In this document: positions 7,519 through 11,907 of the stretch, one piece after another
Numbering within the stretch: position 1 is the stretch's first letter
How the letters are laid out: each line of letters starts with the position of its first letter
Notes under the pieces: model-generated
What the model was told of the DNA's origin: nothing
Databases searched by the model: none
The model's input: only the letters and a program-made list of their open reading frames with translations
Program-made: the position numbers and the translations under genes
NCBI GenBank assembly: GCA_947624845.1
Contig: CANQMB010000027.1
Span: 1 to 11,907, forward strand
Reading direction: 5' to 3'
Source of the DNA: an uncultured Bacilli bacterium
GTDB taxonomy: Bacteria > Bacillota_I > Bacilli_A > RF39 > UBA660
Length of the DNA: 11,907 nucleotides

Positions 7519-7547
7519 ATCATATCACAAATCGAACTTTTTGAAAA
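7519..7547 (-). promoter_or_regulatory. Promoter of the flippase-FemABX operon
   Basis: On the minus strand a -35-like TTTTCA (7547-7542) is separated by 17 bases from TATGAT (7524-7519), which is preceded by TGA (extended -10). The start would be near 7512, about 24 bases before the flippase ATG. No terminator separates it from the upstream Cse60-like gene, so some read-through is possible. Confidence 0.6.
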
Positions 7548-7552
7548 CCAGA

Positions 7553-7726
7553 TTATTTTAAATAAATAACCATGGCAGAGAAACAATAAATTTGCTCTTC
7601 TCCAAAAGAAAAAGAACTGACTTGATATTTAATATCGAGAACTTCATTTTCCAAATTTTCCAAAAATTCATTCATTGCATTTTCTAAATCTTTTTCGTCT
7701 TCTTCATCAAATAATTTTACTTTCAT
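7553..7726 (-). CDS. Cse60-like small sporulation-associated protein, 57 aa
   Basis: A 57-residue acidic protein starting MKVKLFDEEDEKDLENAMNE, with a C-terminal part containing IKYQV, EEQIYCFSAMVIY. From memory this matches the small Cse60 family (sporulation protein Cse60 of Bacillus and relatives), whose members share a KLFDEE-EKDLE...NEFL start and an EQIYCFSAMIIY end. The molecular role is unknown; in Bacillus the gene is reported as sporulation-controlled. The start is the ATG at 7726-7724, with GGTGA at 7735-7731 four bases upstream. A longer frame from a GTG at 7762 is unlikely because those codons cover the -10 box TATAAT and lack a ribosome-binding site. No signal peptide or membrane segment. 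No terminator is visible before the flippase promoter. Confidence 0.8.
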   Translation of the reverse strand: MKVKLFDEEDEKDLENAMNEFLENLENEVLDIKYQVSSFSFGEEQIYCFSAMVIYLK

Positions 7727-7741
7727 CGTATCACCAAAAGT

Positions 7742-7747
7742 ATTATA
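7742..7747 (-). promoter_or_regulatory. -10 element of the Cse60-like gene
   Basis: A perfect TATAAT at 7747-7742 on the minus strand lies six bases before the GGTGA ribosome-binding site. No good -35 for the housekeeping sigma factor is seen at 16-18 bases (CAATTT at 17). If used, the transcript starts at or next to the ribosome-binding site. Use of an alternative sigma factor is possible but not shown. Confidence 0.45.
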
Positions 7748-7777
7748 AAAAAAGTTTTCCACAAAAATTGTTGAAAA

Positions 7778-7803
7778 AACTTATAACCCACGGGTTATAA
7801 GTT
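7778..7803 (-). terminator. Terminator of the Fic-fold gene
   Basis: A perfect 12-bp inverted repeat (AACTTATAACCC and its complement, 7778-7789 and 7792-7803) with a two-base centre; in RNA the loop will open by a pair or more. On the minus strand it is followed by a run of T (7779-7774). It overlaps the stop codon of the Fic-fold gene (7804-7802), so the gene ends in its own terminator. Confidence 0.85.
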
Positions 7804-8689
7804 ACATTTTCACTTTTTTAAATTCTTCTAATTTAGTATCCATAAAATACATTGTATCTTCTGCTCGATTTAAATTAAATTTAAACCAATTGTCCCAATG
7901 ATCATTATTGGGCTCTTTCGCTAAATCCCAAATTAATTTTCGATAATCGTATTGAAATGGAAAATAAGATCTCGTTCCAAATAAAGCTGGGCTTTGTAAA
8001 GATTGTTCCATTGTTTTATTGGTTAATTCAGCCAATTTAATATTTTGAAGAATTCTAGCATACCTAGTGTTTCCATCACTAAACATTTGCAAACTAGCAA
8101 TAATTCCATGAATTACTTGTGATTTTAAAAACAATAAATCATCTAGACGATCTGAATTATAAAATTCTAGCATTTGATCTATAGCCTCATCTATTTCCGT
8201 ATAAGAGATTGGAAAATAATTAATCACTAATTTTCCTTGATCTAAATATCCAACATAGGCTGTATTATCATCTCGATAATCTTTATTAGAAAGATCTTCA
8301 CTTTTTGTTCCTTGAAGTAAAACTTTATGCCCTTCAATAAATGTTTTTTTATCCAAAATTGGATTTGCTCGTTTTAAAACATAATCAATAGCACTTTCTT
8401 TATCCATCTGCTCGTAAATACAAATCAAGAAACTATCTTCTTTTTCTAAGGCTTGATTATCAATTGCCTCCATCAATTTCACCGTTTTTAAAAAAGGATA
8501 TTGCTTCTTAGAATCTAAATCATAAATAGAATTCAAATATTCTTGATATAACTCTACCGTACTTTGATGATGACTTAAAATATAATCCGATACATCCAGT
8601 TTTCGAATGGAATCAAAAACCTTTAAACTGGCAATTGGAAACTTTCCACTGTTTCTCATCTGAATAATAAAACTATCTTTTTCTTCCAT
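7802..8689 (-). CDS. Fic-fold protein with altered catalytic motif
   Basis: A 295-residue soluble protein. The layout is that of Fic proteins: an N-terminal helical region, HKVLLQGT (120-127), YRDDNTAYVG (137-146), NYFPIS (157-162), then the core helix leading to residues 201-212. Active Fic enzymes carry HxFx(D/E)GN(G/K)RxxR and usually transfer AMP from ATP to a target hydroxyl. Here the stretch reads Q-M-F-S-D-G-N-T-R-Y-A-R: the catalytic His is Gln201 and the second Gly is Thr208, while the phosphate-binding Asp205-Gly206-Asn207, Arg209 and Arg212 remain. Nucleotide binding may persist while classical AMPylation is unlikely. The start is Met at 8689, preceded by GGGGAGGGG five bases upstream; the longer frame from 8761 covers the promoter. 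It has its own strong promoter and terminator and no antitoxin gene nearby. Function unknown; a C-terminal ~80 residues (W254 onward) is unassigned. Confidence 0.8.
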   Translation of the reverse strand: MEEKDSFIIQMRNSGKFPIASLKVFDSIRKLDVSDYILSHHQSTVELYQEYLNSIYDLDSKKQYPFLKTVKLMEAIDNQALEKEDSFLICIYEQMDKESAIDYVLKRANPILDKKTFIEGHKVLLQGTKSEDLSNKDYRDDNTAYVGYLDQGKLVINYFPISYTEIDEAIDQMLEFYNSDRLDDLLFLKSQVIHGIIASLQMFSDGNTRYARILQNIKLAELTNKTMEQSLQSPALFGTRSYFPFQYDYRKLIWDLAKEPNNDHWDNWFKFNLNRAEDTMYFMDTKLEEFKKVKM

Positions 8690-8716
8690 GCATACCCCTC
8701 CCCTAAAATTGGCTAA

Positions 8717-8745
8717 ATTATAACATAAAAAGAAAAAAAAAGCAA
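8717..8745 (-). promoter_or_regulatory. Near-consensus promoter of the Fic-fold gene
   Basis: On the minus strand TTGCTT (8745-8740) and TATAAT (8722-8717) are separated by exactly 17 bases, with TGT before the -10 (extended -10) and a T-rich spacer. The start near 8710 gives a leader of about 21 bases holding the GGGGAGGGG ribosome-binding site. This is the closest match to the housekeeping consensus in the window. Confidence 0.85.
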
Positions 8746-8769
8746 GTTTTAATCCACTCACTTTAATTT

Positions 8770-11181
8770 TTATTTAACGACAATGTTCACAATTTTTCCT
8801 TTAATGACGATTACTTTTACGATTTCTTTTCCATTGATATGGCGAATGACATTTTCATCATTCAAAGCTTTGTTTTTGATAATTTCTTCCTCATCAGAAA
8901 TATGAATATTGATCGTAGATCTTACTTTTCCATTTACCTGTACGGCGATTTCTTTTTCTTGATCAATCGTTTTAGCCTCATCATACTTTGGCCAAGGGGA
9001 TTCACAAATTGGAGAATATCCCAATTGTTCATTTAATTCTTCTGTGAAATGAGGAGCAATTGGATTTAATAAAGTAAGAAGTACATGATAATCCTCTTTG
9101 GTAATTTGATTTTGCTTTTCATAGGCATTGGCTAAAATCATCAACGAAGAAACAGCAGTATTATAAGCCATACTTTGTAAATCGTTTTCTACTTTTTTTA
9201 TTGTTTTATGGATCAAATTTTCCAAAGAAGGAGTATATTCTTCTCCAGATACCACTTTATCTTTCAATCTAATTACTTTATCAATAAAACGTTTGCATCC
9301 TCTTAAAGAGTCCGTAGACCAACTCGCATCCTGTTGATAATCACCAATAAACATTTCATAAATTCGTAAGGCATCGGCACCATACTCTTTGACAACATCA
9401 TCAGGATTGACCACATTTCCTTTTGATTTGCTCATTTTTTCTCCGTTGGAACCTAAAATCATCCCATGGCTAACTCGAGTCCAAATCATTTCCTTATGAG
9501 GTACAAGCCCAATATTATATAAAAATTGAACCCAAAATCTTGCATATAATAAATGTCTAGCCGTATGTTCCATTCCCCCATTGTACCAATCTACTCGATT
9601 CCAATATTTCATAGCATCCATAGAAACAAACTCATGGTCATTATGAGGATCCATAAATCTTAGGAAATACCAACTAGATCCAGCCCAGTTTGGCATCGTA
9701 TCTGTTTCTCTCTTGGCATCATGACCACATTTTGGACATTTACAATTTACCCAATCAGCAATATTGGCAAGAGGACTTTCTCCATTTTCCGTTGGTTCGT
9801 ATTCAGCAACATCCGGAAGTAACAAAGGTAAATCTTCTTCATTCATAGGAACCCAACCACATTTTGGACAATCGATCATTGGAATGGGTTCTCCCCAAAA
9901 TCTTTGTCTAGAGAAAATCCAATCTCTCATTTTATAATTGTTTACTTTTCTTCCAATTCCTTCATTTACTAACTTCTCAGTAATCTTTTCTTTGGCCTCT
10001 TCTACAGTAAGACCATTAAATTCACCACTGTTGATTAACTTACATCCCTGATTTAAATAATCCTGTTTTTCAAAAGCACAAGTTTCTGTACTTCTTCCTT
10101 CAATCACTTGAATCATTGGAATATGATGAACTTGAGCATATTCAAAATCTCTTTGATCATGACTTGGTACTGCCATGACAGCGCCCGTACCATAATCACC
10201 TAAAACAAAGTCTCCTAAATAAATAGGCACTTCTTTTTTGTTCACGGGATTGATTGCCGTGATACCCTCTACCAAACAACCCGTTTTTCCTTTATTAAGT
10301 TCCGTTCGATCCATGTTTGATTTCTTTTTGGTCTCTTCAATGTAGTCCATTACTTCTTGTTTATTCTTTACGCGTGGCATCAATTCTTTTATTAGTTTTC
10401 CATCTGGTGCAATAACAAAAAAAGTAATACCATAAATCGTTTCAATACAAGTAGTAAAGATAGAGAACTTTCCACCACCGACAATTTCAATATCTACTTC
10501 TACTCCAGTAGATTTTCCAATCCAATTAATTTGGCCTAATTTTACTCGATCAGCAAAATTAGTATCATCCAGTCCGGTTAATAAATCTTCTGCATAGTCG
10601 CTCATCCGAAGCATCCATTGACTTTTTTCTTTTTGAACGACACTACTTCCACAGCGTTCACATACACCACCCGCAGCATCCTCATTCGATAGAACGGTTT
10701 TACAATTTGGACACCAATTGACTGGGACTTTCTCTTTATAGGCCATATTGTGTTTATAAAATTGTAAAAATTGCCACTGAGTCCATTTATAATATTCTGG
10801 ATCTGTCGTTGAAAATTCCCGATCCCAATCAAAAGAAAAACCTAATGTTTCCATCTGCCCTTTAAAAGTTTTTATATTTTCACGAACGGCATCCTTTGGA
10901 TGAATATGATTTTTGATAGCATATTGCTCTGCAGGTGCACCAAAAGCATCCCATCCCATTGGAAACAAAACATTATACCCTTGCATTCTCTTCATTCTAG
11001 CAATGGCATCTTGAGCTGTATAACTTCTAACATGGCCTACATGAAGACCGGATCCACTCGGATAAGGAAATTCCACTAAAATGTAATAAGGTTTCTTTTC
11101 TGAACCATTTACGGCCCTAAAAGTATTGTGTTCCTTCCAATAATTTCTCCATTTTTCTTCTATTTTTGTAAAATTATTCAT
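8770..11181 (-). CDS. leuS: Leucyl-tRNA synthetase
   Basis: Charges tRNA-Leu with leucine in the cytoplasm. The 803 residues match the bacterial family length. Class I signatures are present: PSGSGLHVGH (41-50, HIGH-type) and EKMSKSKGN (581-589, KMSKS). Zinc-type CxxC pairs occur at C157/C160 with C174/C177, and at C438/C441 with C482/C485. The CP1 editing domain (about 225-415) is present and keeps YGTGAVMAVPSHDQRD (330-345) with the conserved Asp, but its Thr-rich peptide, normally TTRPDT, reads TTCIET (243-248). SRQRFWGEPIP (424-434) and the C-terminal IAVQVNGKVR domain are normal. The ATG overlaps the stop of the upstream membrane-protein gene by eight bases (ATGAATAA), implying translational coupling, and the operon is under a leucine T-box leader. 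No terminator hairpin is visible after the stop. Confidence 0.98.
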   Translation of the reverse strand: MNNFTKIEEKWRNYWKEHNTFRAVNGSEKKPYYILVEFPYPSGSGLHVGHVRSYTAQDAIARMKRMQGYNVLFPMGWDAFGAPAEQYAIKNHIHPKDAVRENIKTFKGQMETLGFSFDWDREFSTTDPEYYKWTQWQFLQFYKHNMAYKEKVPVNWCPNCKTVLSNEDAAGGVCERCGSSVVQKEKSQWMLRMSDYAEDLLTGLDDTNFADRVKLGQINWIGKSTGVEVDIEIVGGGKFSIFTTCIETIYGITFFVIAPDGKLIKELMPRVKNKQEVMDYIEETKKKSNMDRTELNKGKTGCLVEGITAINPVNKKEVPIYLGDFVLGDYGTGAVMAVPSHDQRDFEYAQVHHIPMIQVIEGRSTETCAFEKQDYLNQGCKLINSGEFNGLTVEEAKEKITEKLVNEGIGRKVNNYKMRDWIFSRQRFWGEPIPMIDCPKCGWVPMNEEDLPLLLPDVAEYEPTENGESPLANIADWVNCKCPKCGHDAKRETDTMPNWAGSSWYFLRFMDPHNDHEFVSMDAMKYWNRVDWYNGGMEHTARHLLYARFWVQFLYNIGLVPHKEMIWTRVSHGMILGSNGEKMSKSKGNVVNPDDVVKEYGADALRIYEMFIGDYQQDASWSTDSLRGCKRFIDKVIRLKDKVVSGEEYTPSLENLIHKTIKKVENDLQSMAYNTAVSSLMILANAYEKQNQITKEDYHVLLTLLNPIAPHFTEELNEQLGYSPICESPWPKYDEAKTIDQEKEIAVQVNGKVRSTINIHISDEEEIIKNKALNDENVIRHINGKEIVKVIVIKGKIVNIVVK

Positions 11182-11527
11182 TTTTATTCATTCCTTTCTT
11201 TTCATAATAAATTCCAATGAAGTGATAACTACCGAGAATTAACGGTATTACCAAAATGAGGGCTGCTAAAATCGATAAAAAATAATTAGAAATCAGCATG
11301 ACAATAGAGACTAAAAGTGCAATATCAAACGAAGACACCAAAGATATAACCAAAAGTAAATTCTTATAATTGATATTTTTTATATTAATATGATAACGTG
11401 TCTCTAAATAGCGAACTTCCATTGGTTTTTTTGTAGAATTTCTTCTTTTTGCCTTAGCCATTATAAAAATTTGATAAATGAGAAAGACAACCGTAAAAGT
11501 CATCATAAATAAAACAAACTCTTGCAT
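11174..11527 (-). CDS. Uncharacterised three-helix membrane protein, first gene of the leuS operon, 117 aa
   Basis: Predicted membrane segments are about residues 4-24, 57-79 and 83-105. The basic stretch AKAKRRNSTKK after the first helix places the 25-56 loop in the cytoplasm, so the N-terminus should be outside and the Lys-rich C-terminus inside. The cytoplasmic loop contains PMEVRYLETRYHINIKNINYKN, which looks like a conserved motif, but I cannot name a family. The start is the ATG at 11527-11525, with GGAGGA just upstream; the longer frame would begin inside the T-box and terminator and is rejected. The gene lies directly after the T-box terminator, and its last eight bases overlap the leuS start, so both should be induced by uncharged tRNA-Leu. 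That position suggests, but does not prove, a link to leucine supply or to translation at the membrane. Confidence 0.85.
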   Translation of the reverse strand: MQEFVLFMMTFTVVFLIYQIFIMAKAKRRNSTKKPMEVRYLETRYHINIKNINYKNLLLVISLVSSFDIALLVSIVMLISNYFLSILAALILVIPLILGSYHFIGIYYEKKGMNKNE

Positions 11528-11538
11528 AATTCCTCCAT

Positions 11539-11567
11539 AAAAAAACTTCATCAATATAAGGACGAAG
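11539..11567 (-). terminator. T-box attenuator (intrinsic terminator) of the leuS operon
   Basis: On the minus strand CTTCGTC (11567-11561) pairs with GATGAAG (11552-11546), one G-U pair included, around an eight-base loop and is followed by seven T (11545-11539). It comes just after the T-box sequence, so the antiterminator and this hairpin are alternatives. The ribosome-binding site of the first gene lies immediately after the T-run. Confidence 0.85.
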
Positions 11568-11741
11568 AATTCGCGGTACCACCTTAATTCACAAAGTATG
11601 TGCACTTAATAGAGTTAACGATCTTACCCGAAATATTCAAAAGAAGTCAAGTTCGTTATCTTCTTATATTTGTTTTCACCAACCACAAATTCTCTTTTAA
11701 TAAGGATAAATAACTACTACTACTTCCCATATTTGAAAACT
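11539..11741 (-). ncRNA. Leucine T-box riboswitch leader (CTT specifier)
   Basis: A roughly 200-base leader with the T-box landmarks in order. AGAGA (11695-11691) is followed by a stem ATTTGT/ACAAAT enclosing GGTTGGTG (11684-11677), as in the distal part of Stem I. GAA then CTT then GAC (specifier CTT at 11651-11649) matches the GAA-codon context of known leuS leaders and encodes leucine. The T-box AATTAAGGTGGTACCGCG (11589-11572) follows; its TGGT would pair with an ACCA end, fitting the A discriminator of tRNA-Leu. The terminator comes next. Uncharged tRNA-Leu should stabilise the antiterminator and allow transcription of the membrane-protein gene and leuS. The region between the specifier and the T-box (about 60 bases) was not folded. 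Confidence 0.93.
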
Positions 11742-11747
11742 ATTATT

Positions 11748-11776
11748 AGTATAATATTAAAGACAAAGAAATGCAA
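11748..11776 (-). promoter_or_regulatory. Promoter of the leuS operon
   Basis: On the minus strand TTGCAT (11776-11771) and TATACT (11753-11748) are spaced by exactly 17 bases. The start near 11741 precedes the T-box leader. The -35 abuts the T-run of the upstream aquaporin terminator, a very compact junction. Confidence 0.8.
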
Positions 11777-11777
11777 G

Positions 11778-11804
11778 AAAAAAAGAACCTTAACTTTTGG
11801 TTCT
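11778..11804 (-). terminator. Terminator of the aquaporin gene
   Basis: On the minus strand AGAACC (11804-11799) pairs with GGTTCT (11789-11784) around a nine-base loop and continues into a T-run (to 11778). The aquaporin stop codon lies within the loop, so the terminator is partly coding. Confidence 0.8.
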
Positions 11805-11907
11805 AGTTTTCTTTTCTGGTTTTAAGATCCCCTCATAAAACCATGCGGCAAGAAAGGCTCCAATCAATGGTGCTAAAATAAACACCCAAATTTGAGCCAG
11901 TGCATAC
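11790..11907 (-). CDS. MIP-family aquaporin/glycerol facilitator, C-terminal 38 residues (5' end outside window)
   Basis: The visible end contains a hydrophobic helix (ALAQIWVFILAPLIGAFLAA, then WFYEGIL) and a basic tail (KPEKKTRTKS) before TAA. The pattern A-x-x-Q-x-W-x-F-x-x-A-P-x-x-G-A matches the sixth transmembrane helix of the major intrinsic protein family, where it follows the second NPA half-helix. The family forms tetrameric channels for water or glycerol in the cytoplasmic membrane. The NPA motifs and selectivity-filter residues lie outside the window, so water and glycerol channels cannot be told apart. The gene ends in its own terminator and is not part of the T-box operon. Confidence 0.82.
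   Translation of the reverse strand, partial: YALAQIWVFILAPLIGAFLAAWFYEGILKPEKKTRTKS

Noticed and set aside
7727..7762. Twelve-codon extension of the Cse60-like protein from a GTG.
   Set aside because: It overlaps the TATAAT box, has no ribosome-binding site and extends beyond the family's usual N-terminus.
7778..7803. The 12-bp inverted repeat as an operator or recombination site.
   Set aside because: Its place at the Fic stop codon and the following T-run make a terminator the simpler reading.
7802..8689. Fic protein as the toxin of a toxin-antitoxin pair.
   Set aside because: No small antitoxin-like gene adjoins it, it forms its own transcription unit, and its catalytic His is missing.
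8690..8761. N-terminal extension of the Fic-fold frame with a hydrophobic stretch resembling a signal or membrane segment.
   Set aside because: These codons cover the promoter (-10 at 8722-8717) and the GGGGAGGGG ribosome-binding site, so they are untranslated; the protein starts at 8689 and is cytoplasmic.
11528..11605. N-terminal extension of the leuS-operon membrane protein.
   Set aside because: It lies inside the T-box and attenuator; the downstream ATG has its own GGAGGA site.

Overview
The window is AT-rich chromosomal DNA of a low-GC Gram-positive bacterium (Bacillota). Three FemABX-type peptidoglycan bridge enzymes, a SpoVB/MurJ-type flippase, a Cse60-like sporulation protein, a leucine T-box leader and strong GGTGA/AGGAGG ribosome-binding sites all point there. 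TGA is used as a stop (flippase gene), so the standard bacterial code applies and a Mycoplasma with reassigned UGA is excluded. A gut Erysipelotrichia- or RF39-like Bacilli lineage is my guess; the sequence alone does not fix the genus. No phage, IS element, CRISPR array, tRNA or rRNA was seen.

Layout, left to right. (1) 1-1127, minus strand: a lipoprotein gene followed 14 bases later by a highly charged, probably disordered protein that runs off the left edge. (2) 1194-1826, minus: trmB, the tRNA m7G46 methyltransferase. (3) 1915-4549, plus: a two-gene operon of FemABX aminoacyltransferases with its own promoter and terminator. (4) 4556-7547, minus: a convergent operon of a lipid II-type flippase and a third FemABX gene, coupled by an ATGA overlap. 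(5) 7553-7726, minus: a small Cse60-like gene. (6) 7778-8745, minus: a Fic-fold protein whose catalytic histidine is replaced by glutamine, as a single-gene unit with a near-consensus promoter and a strong terminator. (7) 8770-11776, minus: a leucine-specific T-box leader (CTT specifier), an uncharacterised three-helix membrane protein and leuS in one operon. (8) 11790-11907, minus: the C-terminus of an aquaporin/glycerol facilitator with its terminator.

How the genes work together. The central 5.5 kb looks like a cell-wall module: three enzymes predicted to add amino acids from aminoacyl-tRNA to the lipid II stem peptide, and a flippase predicted to carry lipid II across the membrane. The right third is a leucine-starvation-responsive unit. 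No wholly new multi-gene system is evident. The points most worth a second look are the catalytically altered Fic protein, the membrane protein placed between the T-box and leuS, the altered editing-site motif of LeuRS, and the recent in-frame duplication in the coiled coil of the first FemABX protein.
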